Origin: Cladorhizidae sp. MBARI D1340-BT2
Taxonomy: Eukaryota; Porifera; Demospongiae; Poecilosclerida; Cladorhizidae
DNA length: 64,000 bases
Direction of reading: 5' to 3'
Assembly: GCA_028752905.1 (NCBI GenBank)
Contig: JAQNBH010000010.1
Coordinates: forward strand, 22,531,070-22,595,069
Position numbers and translations under genes: made by a program. The notes beneath the pieces are model-generated. The model had not been told where the DNA came from. It worked only from the letters and a program-made list of their open reading frames with translations, and did not search any database. Positions 23,896 to 36,160 of this stretch are shown here, in pieces; positions within the stretch are counted from its first letter, which is position 1, and each line of letters starts with the position of its first letter.

Positions 23896-25258
23896 CTAAA
23901 AAATAAAAAATTAATCATTTCAATCACATGGAGATGACCACAACTACATGAAATGAGAATACCTTATCATTAACCATCACCATGTCTAGTCAGTAAAACA
24001 TTAGAATGAAACTTAGCTTTAGTCATTAGGATAATATTCATCATGTAACCTGTTTTTAAATTTTTTGAGGTGGATTACTGAAGGTAATCAATTGTCACAC
24101 AGTAAACTTTTTTTAAGTAAATAAAAAAAAAAATCAAGTGTAAAAAATCCTCTTCACCCCCAGAATGTCTTCACCCACAGCTATGTTAGTTATTATCCAA
24201 CAAAGGTTTAATAAAAGTGAGCTGAGGAGGCAGTCCAAGAAGTTTCCCTAGTAAGTACACCAGTTATAACTTTCAATATACATATATAGCTAGTGCAAAA
24301 TGTTTATAATGTACTATGCCTTGTTGAACTAATAATTATGTAAGCCGATTGTTATCTAGTAGACTAGTGAAACAAAAGCTAGTCTTGAGAGTTCCATTTG
24401 GTAAACCTAGAACTTGTGCTCGGTGCTTGCACTAGAACAAGGAAAACAAAAAAAAAGCTTATCATGCAAACGAAACTTAGGTTGGCCAAGTGACTTAACA
24501 GTCTAGTCCTCTTTAAACATAGTGCTACAGTTCCTTGTGAAAGCTATGGCTACTAAGAGTTGCTTTAGCAGCTGCTACCATTGGTCTAGTCTTACAACCT
24601 CAGAACAAGACTACAGATGAAAACTTACCGATCAGCAAACTTTCCAGATTTGTGCAGGGTATCCTACACTCACCATGTACCAGGAGTAAAATTGAAGCAT
24701 TATATATATATATATGTGATTGTGCTAGTGCATCCAAAGTGCTGAGGAAGGCACCTATACCATCTGGCTGGGCGCTTAGTACAAGCAGCTTAACAAACAA
24801 AGCCCATAGGCAGAAGTAATCCAGTAATTAATTATTTTACATTCTTCAAACCGGTAAGGATCACTAAATAAATATACTGGACTAGCTAGACAGAGTAACG
24901 AGTGGCCAAACTGTAGCAGAGCTGAACCCGATGAGTGTGCTGTATGGACATCCCATCTACTAATTTTCCTGGTTACAAGCAGTGGAAAAAACAGTGTCCT
25001 TCAAGTAGAAGGAGAGTTGGGACAAATGGAAGCTAAACTGTAAATGTAGTGCATTTAATCAGACACAAATCGACTTTGGATATTCAGTATCTCCAAATTC
25101 CACATAACAGACATAAGAGGAATACACTGAGAGATGATGATGTTCAAACACATTACACACATACTTATTTAGCCATGTTATATACAGCTGCTTAAATTTA
25201 AAGTTAACGAAACTTTTATCATAGACCTTAACTAAAATGATTTACATCCTCAACTTAC

Positions 25259-25402
25259 CCTCTGCTGTGCCGTCTATAGTTGCAAGCAATACTTCCGCAT
25301 TTGACACAAGCTCCCCACTCAATAGAGAAGCACACACTTCCACAAAAGCACCATCCATTTCAATCACAGTAAATGTAGTTTCGTCCAAGCCAATAGTAAT
25401 TC
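25259..25402 (-). CDS. Exon 51: Calx-beta D27 (Z type), first half
   Basis: Starts ITIGLDETTFTVIEMDG, with cysteine in VEVCASLL. Near-identical to exon 57, including flanking intron sequence. Confidence 0.92.
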
Positions 25403-25702
25403 CTGACAATAATATAATGAAGAACAACATTTATATACACATATGTACACATCTCCCACAGGATGTTCAAAGAAAACTCAATGTAAAGACAACAACTGGC
25501 ACCAAGTAAACAGCCTACACATACGAAAACATGCTGAGCCCATTCATACTCCCAATATTATGAATACTGTGATAGACTTATGTATAAAGGGGGATATAAC
25601 ATTACAATATCAAAGCCACTAAAAATGAGGTACCACCAAAATTTGGCTTGTCTGAGCTCATCTCTAACAAATAAATAAAACAACAAAAAAGTGTTATCTT
25701 AC

Positions 25703-25906
25703 TATCGTCATCCAAGATAGTAACATCAGTGACAGCTGGGCTGACGGCAGCAAGGACTCCAGTTGTTAAAAGGGTCAGCTGGCCAAGGAAGATTTCATCA
25801 CCCTCAAATAAGTCATCGTTAATTATGGTTACGTTGACTTCAACAGTGGTGCTTAGGATATTAAATGTCAGCAGCAGCTCATCTACAGGTTCATAGTCAA
25901 TAGATT
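25703..25906 (-). CDS. Exon 50: Calx-beta D26 (Y type), second half
   Basis: Starts SIDYEPVDELLLTFN and ends VTILDDDS. Near-identical to exon 56; only a few residues differ (for example PAV versus PAI). Confidence 0.92.
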
Positions 25907-26052
25907 CTATGAGAAACAACAGTCAAGAGATAGATATAAATATTGATACTGAATGAAAATGTGAGATGCCCTCTTTGCCTACACACCTCTCCCCAAGCAA
26001 CAACACACAATCCACAATCACAAACTGAAATTAGCTCAGTAGTTAGACGTAC

Positions 26053-26202
26053 GTGTGGCTCCATTTGGTAGGTCTTCAGTCACAAATCTAACCACCAGTT
26101 CGATGTCATCAATATTGCCAGAAACTAGACCCACAGTCAAGGTGACAATTTCTTCCGTCTCGAGGGCAGAATATGGTGGATCGATAAAACCGATAGTTGG
26201 AA
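26053..26202 (-). CDS. Exon 49: Calx-beta D26 (Y type), first half
   Basis: Starts PTIGFIDPPYSALETEE and ends PNGATR. Near-identical to exon 55. Confidence 0.92.
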
Positions 26203-26403
26203 CTAAACAAAAGAAGATCATAAGTCAGGAAAATAAAAATCAAACAGTTATGTCGCTTAGGAAATCTCAATTCTTAAATGCTATGAAAAACATATATGAT
26301 ATGAAAAACTGAGCAGTGAGTATCGGTTGTCTCGACTCTTAGCCAACATGGCATTCAATCAAGAGATAAAAAGGTGGAAGTCAGGTGCCTGCTCTGGTCT
26401 TAC

Positions 26404-26604
26404 CATCATCATCTATGATCCCAACAGTCATTTGATTTGGCTCAATAGTGACACGTTCTTGAGTTGTTGCTAGTATTCCCAAGAACACTTCGGTTTCTTC
26501 AGGTGCACTGTCATCTGTAATATTAACTCTGAAGTATAATGCCATGTTCTGATTGGCTGAAGTGAATGTTAGTTCTCCAACAGCAGGTTCGAAATCACTG
26601 ACAC
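26404..26604 (-). CDS. Exon 48: Calx-beta D25 (X type), second half
   Basis: Starts VSDFEPAVGELTFTS, with NITDDSAPEETEVFLG; ends VGIIDDDG. Compared with exon 54, the changes cluster around the loop ERVTIEPNQ. Confidence 0.92.
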
Positions 26605-27965
26605 CTAGGTGAGAGGAAAGAATTGGGCATGTGCTAGTGTAAATAATTGTCATTAACACTTTCTTGATTAACTTGTGACTTAACTACAATTGAGTTCATT
26701 TCCCAGAAACAGATAACTAAAGTTATCTTTATTCATAACCTAGCATATCACATAGCATTTGGATATGTATCATAAATTACATACTCGGCACCCGTGAGTT
26801 GTGAGTAGAAGGAAATTGCTATTAAGCATAGTATACCTAACTCTCGATGTACACTTATTTAGTTTCCTTTCCAATTTTGCATACAATGTTTCATTGCTGT
26901 AGAGTATGACACTAAAGACACAGCCTCTGAGGATAGTGATCTTTTCTGTTCAGAGTTTTGTAATTTATTATTTCACCAAGCATGGTAGGTGAGGTTGCCA
27001 GAGTTGGTGACTATTACAATGAAGTTGGCAATTAAGCTCAGCAGAATAATTGGCAGTTCTTATGTATATAACAATGCTTCTGCTTTAGCTATTGTGATTC
27101 TTAAGCCTAAGAGGTCTCGTGTATTACATTTTATAAAAAAATAGTCTCGTCAACTTAGCCAGGCTTTCATGGTTTAAATGGAGAGGCTATGAGGAAATTT
27201 ACCAGCATCGAATGCATTTATGGAAACAATCTTGGCACAACAATTTCTACCACATGCCAGTTCTTGCAAAAACGCTCCCTTCCTCACATCACTGCCGTGG
27301 CAACTCCCTGTTTTCTTTAATCAAGAGAAAGATAACAACTCCTCACAGACATGCACATCATCACTAAGGAGAATCGCTGAACAATTGTTACAATAATTCT
27401 AGTTTCTTCATGCTTCTGGTGAAGGGCTTTATAGCCTAAAGTGTGCACACATAGATTTAGCTAGATTCTTTGACATCTCTTTCTTGGTTTGCCAGCATTG
27501 CATTCGCTATGATAATGACTACACCTCTTCTTATGGTGCCATATTGCTATTTTCCGTATTTTCCGTTTTTAAATAATAAATCAGTTCACAAAACCATCTT
27601 CATATGGTTCGACATAATATATACACCAAGGAGGTAGTACAGCACTCGCACATCTGAACATAGCAGCACCAGTTGGAGAATGGTTGCTATTTGATACTGA
27701 GACCAACAAGCACAGAGACAGGTACTTGGTGGCAGTGGGGAAAAAGCACCTGCTTCTTATACTGACCCTCCTTCTAGCTTTTGTTCATTCTCTCTACCTC
27801 ATTGCTTGGCACGTGATACTTTTGGATCTGACAGTTCCACTGGGTATGAATTAACAAACAAAGTGACAGAAATGGACTAGGCCGCAGGATATCATTGGTA
27901 AGCTTACACCATAAAATGTTTTAGTAAGGCAATTCACGACATGCCAAAAACTAACCCCCACTTAC

Positions 27966-28124
27966 TTGATGCAGCATTCGCAGCATTAGAAAGTCCTGTC
28001 GAGTAGGAAACAACGATGGACCTTTGCAGCATACCACCGCTCAGGACTCTCAAAAAGAGGTCAATAAATCCAGGAGTATTTTCAAACACAGTATCCATCA
28101 CAGTAACAAAACCGATGGTGATCT
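27966..28124 (-). CDS. Exon 47: Calx-beta D25 (X type), first half
   Basis: 159 bases. ITIGFVTVMDTVFENTPG; ends AANAASS. Confidence 0.9.
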
Positions 28125-28286
28125 CTAGTAAAGCATAAATTTTTAGTAAATCATACACAATACTTCACTAATTCAAATTGTGGGTCTAACTGATACCAAA
28201 AACTGTACCAAATAAACAGCATAAGGTGTGATCATGATCTTGATCCTCCAAATATTAGGAGTACTTTGATAGTGATAAAATATTAC

Positions 28287-28481
28287 CTTCATCATCCTCA
28301 ATTGTAATCAGTGCTGTATTGGGATCCAGATTAATCAGATCATTCATAGTACGTAGCATAACTTCAAAGTTCTCTAATTCTTCATAATTATCATCGTTTA
28401 TAATCTGCACATTGAAGCAATCCCGATTTTCCGTGGGTGTGAAAGTTAGAGTTACATTGATTGCAGTATAATCTCCTGGTG
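28287..28481 (-). CDS. Exon 46: Calx-beta D24 (Z type), second half
   Basis: Starts PGDYTAINVTLTFTP. Cysteine strand NRDCFNVQI; ends ITIEDDEG. Found from splice sites because no initiator opens the frame here. Confidence 0.88.
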
Positions 28482-29481
28482 CTAAAAAATCAAAAAGTAA
28501 TCATCTGAATCACATGAAGATAACCATGGCTATATTAAACAAGAATAACTGAAATAGACAGCAGGATAATACAATAAAAATCGAATTAATATCGAGAAGA
28601 TAAACAAACAATCTCATGGGCATTGTACAACTCTTTATCAGACTAGCTAGAAGGAATAGTGAATGGTACAGAGAGAAGAACTTCATGCGTGATGTATGTG
28701 GTCATCGCGTCTACTAATTTGCCCACCTGCCAGCATTGTAAGAAAAACCACTTTCAAACAATAGAAAACTCGGGACAATTAGAGGCTGGAACCAACAGTA
28801 AGGTAGATGTTTAATCGTAGTTAACTGATAAAAACCTCATTAAAACGAAAGCTTGGGGGAATTATTATAACAGTTTTACATGACAGATAAAGGCTCTACA
28901 AAATCCATCAAATGTTTATTTCATCTCTCTCAATAGCAAAATATAAGAAAGTTTATTCCATAAAGGGTGGGTCAGGTAAGGTGTGAATTGCAAGGAAGGT
29001 GTTGCCCCCCCGGCCAACAAATGGTTAGCACTTCCAACATATACTTAGATGTGCTATTTACACCTGCCTAGCCTTCTTTTAGCAAATATTCTAGGAGCTC
29101 AAAATAAATGAGGGGGTCAGAAACTGAATCCACTCACACATTCTTACTTTACTTAGCAAAAATGTTAACTCAACAAAAATTACTTTGTTGTGTGAGAGTT
29201 TTGCTCCAAAACACTTTATCAGTTTCAGTACTAAGAAATGCATAGAAAAAAGAGATTAGGAAAATTACTTGTTGTAACGAGGTTGTACTGCATAGGTTTT
29301 AAATTTTGGATATTCAGATCTCCAATTCCACCTAACAGATGTTGGTGGAGTACACAGAGAGACCTTAATGCTCAAAGACATTAATTACACACATACTTCT
29401 TTAGCCCTATCATATACAGCTGTTTATAAACGTAATTATTAAGGTAGATCTTAGTTAAAATGATCCACATCCTCAACTTAC
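28482..29481. other. Intron inside D24, nothing recognised
   Basis: 1.0 kb. The last 200 bases resemble the equivalent introns of D27 and D30 (GGATATTCAGATCTCC-type sequence). Confidence 0.5.
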
Positions 29482-29625
29482 CCTCTGCTATGCCATCCAA
29501 AGTCACAAGATATACTACGGCATTTGACCCAAGTGTCCCACTGAGCAGAGCAGCACACACCTCCACGAAGGCATCATCCTTTTCAGTCACAAAATAACTA
29601 GTTTGCTCCAAGCCGATCGTAATTC
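29482..29625 (-). CDS. Exon 45: Calx-beta D24 (Z type), first half
   Basis: Starts ITIGLEQTSYFVTEKDD, with cysteine in VEVCAALLSG. Confidence 0.9.
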
Positions 29626-29942
29626 CTGATAATAGTACAAACGACAACAAGAATAATAGCATTAAAATAACCTTCTCGTTCTCTCAATGTTTCATTATTC
29701 CTGATGAAGGCTAGAGCATCTAGTTGAAAGTTCGAGAGAGTACAATTTCAACTTGGTTATTGAGAAGGTTATTGTTATGTCAACTGAGAGTTCTTTGAAA
29801 AATAATAAACCTGAATGTTTAGAGATGAATTAAAAGTCATTACCGACACAATAAAATGTAATAATAAAGAATGTATGTATATGAACATGGTGTGTTCATC
29901 CCACAAATATTATAAATATTATGGCTAGTATTAAATTCTTAC

Positions 29943-30140
29943 CATCATTATCTGTAATTATAACCTGTGCTGAATCAGGAGCCAGTTCAACCCTGGCATC
30001 TGTGGTGCTTAGCTCTACTTGAAAATATTCCGGGTTTTCATAAGCAACATCATCTCCAATGCTGATAATGACGCACACACGGGTTACCATCGGTGTAAAG
30101 GTCAGACCAACATCGACTAGAGCAGCATAATCGCTTGGTG
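29943..30140 (-). CDS. Exon 44: Calx-beta D23 (Z type), second half
   Basis: Starts PSDYAALVDVGLTFTP. Cysteine strand TRVCVIISI; ends VIITDNDG. Confidence 0.9.
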
Positions 30141-31043
30141 CTAAAATAAAAATAAAAAATGAATAAAAAACCCACAAGACTTGATCATATTAACCCTCTC
30201 AATACTGACTAATGGACCATATTAACCCTCTCAATGTCTGATTACATAAATTATAAAAAAATATAAAAAAATCATAAACAGCCACACTAGATAAACAGCC
30301 ATACTAGATTGTAAATATCAAAGCAGGTCCCCCAGCAACACACATTATAGGATTCGTTTGTTTTTGGTAAACACAGCCACAAATACCAATACGATTTATG
30401 ATAATGACCAACCACACAATTTATTAATGCTGAATATCATTCAGCAAACACTTACTTTTAACATAATGGTGGCAAAGGAAAATATGACTAGTTAAATCTT
30501 CAAATAAAACAATACTGGTGGATATTTGATATTACACCACTACAAAATAACAGACATACGTTCAGATATGGAATTACTCCTTGCATAATCTTGACATAAA
30601 TAAGTCGGAAAATAAGTATGTATTTGATGAACCAACACTTTTGGTAAAAATGCCAATACTCGGTTGTTCTCTTCTATTACTGCATTTGACTCTTGTGCTG
30701 ATTTATAGATTTACTGGCGGAATCGACTATTGTGTTGATGATTTACTGGAGGAATAATTACTTTTTTCCCTATGCTCTTGAGAAAAGAAGTGCTCCTAGA
30801 TGAATTTCCTTGCTGAAATTTTGTTGTGGACATAGTGTGATTTAGTACTGTGGTTTCTGTCATTTGCAATATACATGTAATATATAAGTGATGGGCATTC
30901 AGTACTCCAGACACAATAAGTATTGTAGAGTATGCCACAAAAATATACAATATTCAAAGACACTATGGTTGCCGATCACACAACTGCTAAAAATATAGGA
31001 ACAATTTATTTTTAACTGCTAAATTTTCCAGACCGTTACTTAC
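30141..31043. other. Intron inside D23, nothing recognised
   Basis: 903 bases with short dispersed motifs only, including a near-tandem TATTAACCCTCTCAAT at 30189 and 30220. Confidence 0.5.
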
Positions 31044-31187
31044 TCATTGCTGTAGCATCTGAAGTTCCCAACTGTATTACTACACCTTTCTCAAGATCCC
31101 CAATGAGCACAGCAGCACAAACCTCTAAAGAGGCATCAACCCCTTCAGTCACAAGATACACAATCTCCTCGAAGCCAATTGTAACTC
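31044..31187 (-). CDS. Exon 43: Calx-beta D23 (Z type), first half
   Basis: Starts VTIGFEEIVYLVTEGVD, with cysteine in LEVCAAVLIG. The donor follows ATAMS. Confidence 0.9.
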
Positions 31188-31331
31188 CTGACAGTAACAA
31201 ATTAAAAAAAAGGACACATGTCTCCCCATGACTATATATAATGAAATGGTTAAAAAGAGTGCAACTGTTATCAAATGAATAGCCTATGTACATGTATGAA
31301 TGTATTCCTAAAAATATATTTGTATTATTAC

Positions 31332-31532
31332 CATCTTCATTATCCTCTTCAATTGTAATCGTTGCTGCATCAGGAATCAGGTCAACCCCAATAACCGCGG
31401 TGCTTATGCCTACCATAAAATATTCCGTGTCTTCATAAGCATCATCATTTTCAATGCTGATATTGAAGCATGCACGAGTTCCCATGGGTGTCAAAGTCAG
31501 AACAACATTGACTGCAGTATAATCACCAGATG
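31332..31532 (-). CDS. Exon 42: Calx-beta D22 (Z type), second half
   Basis: Starts SGDYTAVNVVLTLTP. Cysteine strand TRACFNISIEND (NIS sequon). The end is extended, EEDNEDG, as in exons 32 and 34. Confidence 0.9.
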
Positions 31533-31947
31533 CTGTAAAAAAGAGTCAAAGGTTAATCACATGAATCATAGTGATACAAGGCTTGACCACCGTTATATTA
31601 AGCAAGTTGCTGGAAAAGTATAACTGACCCCCATGTTGTCTAGTTGTTCCCAGTACTAAAAAAGTAAGACAATACCGCATCTTGAGCAAGTTTACCACAC
31701 AACACATTTTACATCATTTTGTATATATAAATTGCTGAGCAGCACATAACATATATATATGTCCTTCCCGATCAAGGAAGGCGATGCTAATAGTTGTTAT
31801 GTTTTTCATGGATAATGACAATAACCGGCAGGACAGGTTTCTTTCTGGCTGATCATGGTTTGCCTAGAAGCATCACTTTGTTAGAGGCACTTCTGGATGA
31901 AATTCATTGTTATATGTTTTGTTGTAGACAAAAGTGCAATGTAGCAC

Positions 31948-32002
31948 TAAGGGGGGACTATACATGTACGTTAAAAAATAGACGTATAGTAGTCCCCCCT
32001 TA
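31948..32002. repeat. Short perfect-arm hairpin
   Basis: TAAGGGGGGACTA at 31948-31960 pairs with TAGTCCCCCCTTA at 31990-32002, with a further TATA pairing inward. Stem of about 14 bases with a roughly 25-base loop, in the intron inside D22. Confidence 0.75.
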
Positions 32003-32677
32003 ACTATTTTTATGGTGCCTCTTCTTATATCAAACTAACTATTTGCATTCAACTGATCTGAATTCAGAGTTTGACATTATGTTTCATGAAAAAGTCAGTT
32101 ATAACTTACAAAAACCACAAATTAACATTAGGGAGAGGGGAGAACTGGTTAATTAAGTGACCATAAATAAACTCTGGATGTTCAGACTAAACATAACATG
32201 ATGTATTGGAGGATTATGGTAAGCCACATGGTATCCAAATACATGATAGTAAACGTGTACGATTATTCTCAGTTGACATCAAATACTTTGAGGTTTGCTT
32301 TATGACAACATCACAACAGAAATACTTCGGTATTCATCAGTCCCGTAATATTTTGGTCTTCATTAGGGCCTGCCGAAGACCAAACTTTTTTGGTTGAAAT
32401 TTTGGGACTAAAAAGAAGCAGCTCAGAAACTTCAAAGCACATCATTCCATTTCCACCTATAGCTGCTTGAACCTTCACCACAACAGGTCAATTTCAGCAT
32501 TTTACTTATTTATTTCACAAACAACTCGCTGATAGACCAAGGGTTCACAGTGCTATGAATATCATAATTAATTTTCTTCTTTCTTCTTGCTTTTATGTGT
32601 GAATTGAATATAGGTATTATATGAAATATTAAGAACAGCGAACTGTAATCCCATTATATAATTTTATTTTATTTTAG

Positions 32678-32755
32678 GGCTTCTCCCCTGACCAGCAATT
32701 GGAAGATAGAATTGCTCAACTGGGTGAAGTTAGAGGAGAACTCCCAAAATGGCAT
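32678..32755 (+). other. Possible plus-strand terminal exon fragment
   Basis: After a strong TTTTATTTTAG acceptor-like tract an open frame reads GFSPDQQLEDRIAQLGEVRG and stops at TGA about 75 bases on. Another frame is also open for about 110 bases. No family recognised; could be chance. Confidence 0.2.
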
Positions 32756-32893
32756 TGAAAAAGTCAAGAAGGTTGACAATGATTAAATGAATCCTTCACA
32801 GAAACCCTGCTATTAATTAACTAGATACACATTGTGTGGAAGGCAAGCACCAGGAAAATTTCAACGAGTAGCAAAAATAGTTATTTTTATCTA

Positions 32894-32915
32894 GGGGGGG
32901 GGGGGGGGGGGGGGG
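32894..32915. repeat. Poly-G run, 22 bases
   Basis: Uninterrupted G tract in the intron inside D22. Confidence 0.85.
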
Positions 32916-33289
32916 CTCTCCCTTATGGTCTTCAAATTAGTGGAGTCCATGCTGGACAAACAATGGCTATTTCAAGGATAAAAATGATGGCAAAAACTCC
33001 TAGCAGCCAGCTATAGTACTGTGTCTTTCAAATGCTTCTAATAGTACACCATACACAACCTTCGCCATCAGTGTGCCTTGGACATAGGCTGGTGGCCACC
33101 ACAGCAATAGGAGGGCTAGCAACGATAGGAAGGGGTTACTGAAGCTGAAGAAGCTCTGTCAACTGCCCAATCCATCACTTCATGGATCAAACCTAAATTG
33201 TCCAGCATACTACCCACGAACAAGTAACCTAAACAGCATTTGCAGTTCATGTTCTCCTTACTAATGTCCAGCTAGCTATAGCTAAAGTC

Positions 33290-33540
33290 ACTGTCGATGT
33301 TGTCTTCATCACTATCATCCACGTTGTCAGCTCGAGTGAGTGCTCTAGTCTTGCTCAACATTAGATCAGACGCGACTATTCTACCCATCAATAGAAGACC
33401 TTCAGGTTCAACACTGGTCAGGCCAAGGTAAAGGGAGATGTCATCGCCTTTGTCATAACTACTTTCCCCTCAGAGTGTCCAAAATCATCATCCAGAACCA
33501 AAGAAAGTATCATATCCTCCAAGGTTAGTCGACAGGACAT
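33290..33540 (-). pseudogene. Possible transposase N-terminal relic
   Basis: The minus strand from ATG at 33540 reads MSCRLTLEDMILSLVLDDDF and then shifts frame into an acidic stretch with DNVDDSDEDNIDSDF near 33300. The acidic N-terminus recalls piggyBac-type transposases, but no catalytic part is present. Confidence 0.3.
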
Positions 33541-33683
33541 TTTAACCGCTTTGAAACAACCGCTCAAATTTTGAAACGGTCAGTGTTTTTCAATATTCCC
33601 CCTCCAGTTGCCTAATGTCTATATAAGACCTTTACATTATTTTGGTAAGTACACAATGGGAAAATGTAAGTTAACCTCTATAG

Positions 33684-33738
33684 CAGGGGTGCCCAATAGG
33701 TCGATCGCGCATGTAGTATGGGTAGATCGCGCACCATT

Positions 33739-33773
<35 letters not shown>

Positions 33774-34288
33774 ATTATTATTTTTTAGATGCTAGCCTAT
33801 CATCTATTCTCCCTTTTGGCAGTTGCCACTTGATTGACGTACAGGGCGGCTAGTCTTGTGTTACTTAAATTCTAACACACAGTCACCACGTAGAAAACGC
33901 GCGAGCTACAGCAAAACTACAACGAGCTAGTGACCTAGTTAGCCTGCCAATTTTTATATCTACTAAAGAAGGGATATAAAAAATGTAGTGGGGGAATTAG
34001 TGGGGGAGCCGGACCAGGTAAGAAACCAAAAACTTACCACTTCCATGCGGAATGCGAGGACTTTTTTCCCACCATGTCATATTCGGCTGACTCCATTCAG
34101 TGCAAGTCATCAGAGTAAGGTAGTGACCATATATGTATTCAATTGTTTTGTGCCGTAAAGGTTCATGTAGTGATTCAAGGTATACCAACATATATACTCA
34201 GTAATTAGCATTTTTTAATACAGGTAGATCATTTTGACCTGGTCATTTTAAAAGTAGCTCGCAAGCCGAAAAAGTGTGGGCACCCCTG
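33684..34288. mobile_element. hAT-type non-autonomous element (MITE) with 8-base target duplication
   Basis: It starts CAGGGGTGCCCA and ends TGGGCACCCCTG, a 12-base perfect terminal inverted repeat of hAT style. The flanks are CTCTATAG at 33676-33683 and CTCTATAG at 34289-34296, an exact 8-base target-site duplication as hAT elements make. 605 bases, with an (AT)n run at 33740-33768 and no transposase. Located in the intron inside D22. Confidence 0.9.
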
Positions 34289-34629
34289 CTCTATAGGATA
34301 CCTTAGAAACCTACTATCGATTTTTATGGGTTTTGGGGTGTGTGTTTTTATTAGCTTTTGGAGTTTAGCTTTTGGTATAATATGCTTAAACTGGTGAGTG
34401 GGGTAAGACTACACAAATATTAGATTGACACTCGAATTTTGATATCAAGGCTACCTATGATACAGAAGTTTTGTACCTTATATATTCTTGATAGAGTGAT
34501 CAACGGGCATGTACAAAGCTCAATTTTATATTAAAAATGTAATACGGTATCCATGCATTGAGCTGGTTAATTGTAGCATGCATCTAAAGAAATTATTGTA
34601 AACCTTATCTCCATATATCCCAAACATAC

Positions 34630-34773
34630 CAACTGCTGTAGCATCCGAAGTTACAAGATTTACTTCCACGTTTGCCCCAAGCTCCCCATCGATCACAGAA
34701 GCACACACCTCCACAAAAGCATCGTCCCCTTCAGTCACAGTAAAGGTAGTTTGCTCCAAGCCAATCGTAATTC
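34630..34773 (-). CDS. Exon 41: Calx-beta D22 (Z type), first half
   Basis: Starts ITIGLEQTTFTVTEGDD, with cysteine in VEVCASVIDG. A 3.1 kb intron carrying an hAT-type MITE separates it from its B half. Confidence 0.9.
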
Positions 34774-35672
34774 CTGACAATAATACAAACAAGTAAAGCA
34801 GCTATTACATGTCGGCATTAATGTTTGAATTAAAGTCAATGTAAGAAATTAGATGGCACCAAGTAAACAGCCTAAACATAGTGGATTCATGCTCTCATTA
34901 TTAGGACAAAAGCATGAAGAGGGGTCTTCTAACTTAACCAATTGCAAATATTCAGGTGTACTAGGTTTAATGCAGTGTCGCTTGTTGTATTTTGAAGGCT
35001 AAAGGCTCTTTCACAATCAGCAGGTGAAGCACAGAATGCTCACTCCAGCTGCAAATGAGATGAAACCCAGTAGTGAACCAGTTGAACTCCAGCAGTGACC
35101 GAGCACTCCAGCAGTGAATGAGCTGAATTCCAGCATTGAACCAGCTGAACTCCAGAAGCAAACCAGCTGAACTCCAGCAGTGAACGATCTGAACTCCAGC
35201 AGTTAACCAGCTGAACTACAGAAGCAAACCAGCTGAACTCCAGCAGTGAACGATCTGAACTCCAGCAGTTAACCAGCTGAACTCCAGAAGCAAACCAGCT
35301 GAACTCCAGCAGTGAACGATCTGAACTCCAGCAGTGAACGATCTGAACTCCAGCAGTGACTGAGCACTCCAGCAGTGAATGAGCTGAATTCCAGCATTGA
35401 ACCAGCTGAACTCCAGAAGTGAACCAGCTGAACTCCAGCAGTGAACGAGATAAATTCCAGCAGTGAACGAGCTGAACTAGAATCGATTTACGTGGGAATA
35501 ATATTAAACCAGCAGAATCATGCAAGTGTGCATGTTAATGGAGGCAATAACATTCTAATTTCATAGACACTAGAAATAAATAATGGAATCACCAAAATTT
35601 GGCTTGCATGAGCCAGTCTCTATCAAATAAATAAAACAATAAATAAAACAACAATAAAATGTGTTATCTTAC
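34774..35672. other. Intron between D21 and D22
   Basis: Holds the 22-base minisatellite listed separately. The rest shows nothing recognisable. Confidence 0.6.
35041..35480. repeat. 22-base minisatellite
   Basis: About 20 tandem copies of a unit around CTGAACTCCAGCAGTGAAC, with variants CAGAAGCAAAC and CAGTTAAC. An ORF of 161 codons runs through it on the minus strand but is a product of the repeat. Confidence 0.85.
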
Positions 35673-35873
35673 TATCGTTATCCAGGATAGTAACATCAGC
35701 AACAGGAGTATTGAGAACATTGCTGGTTCCAGTGATTTCAAAGCTCAATCTGCCTTGGAAGATTTCATCACCCTCAAAAAGGTCATCGTCAATTAGGGTT
35801 ACATTGACGTCAATGGTTCCAACTTCGGCATTAAACGTCAATTGCTCATTTAGAGGTGTATAGTCCATGGGTG
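35673..35873 (-). CDS. Exon 40: Calx-beta D21 (Y type), second half
   Basis: Starts PMDYTPLNEQLTFNAEV and carries IDVNVTLIDDDLFEGDE; ends VTILDNDS. Confidence 0.9.
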
Positions 35874-36013
35874 CTGAGAAACATGAGTCAAGTAGATATA
35901 AATATTAATGCTGAATAAAAATGCAAAACCTATCCACCTCTCCCCTAGTTGGTTAATAAAGGTAACCAGAAACACACTCTCCAATCAATCATGAACTCAG
36001 TAATTAGACCTAC

Positions 36014-36160
36014 CAATTGCTCCACCTGTTACGTCATCAGTCACCAATATAATCACCAGGTCGCGGATAAGATTGCCAGAAAGTACACTCACGACGAGGG
36101 TGGCGAATCCTTCTGTCTCACTGCCAGAATATGGTAGATTGATGAACCCAACAGTTATAA
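36014..36160 (-). CDS. Exon 39: Calx-beta D21 (Y type), first half
   Basis: Starts ITVGFINLPYSGSETEG and ends TGGAIG. Recognised by similarity to exons 49, 55 and 61 and by its splice sites. Confidence 0.88.

Larger units (their letters stand above)
24190..28481. repeat. Segmental duplication, copy 2
   Basis: Exons 46-51 and introns. Near-identity with copy 1 is strongest from about 25200 to 26750, including intron sequence. Similarity falls off toward exons 46 and 47. Confidence 0.85.

Noticed and set aside
30711..30950. Minus-strand ORF of 79 codons
   Set aside because: No domain, inside the intron of D23, no supporting splice sites in phase.
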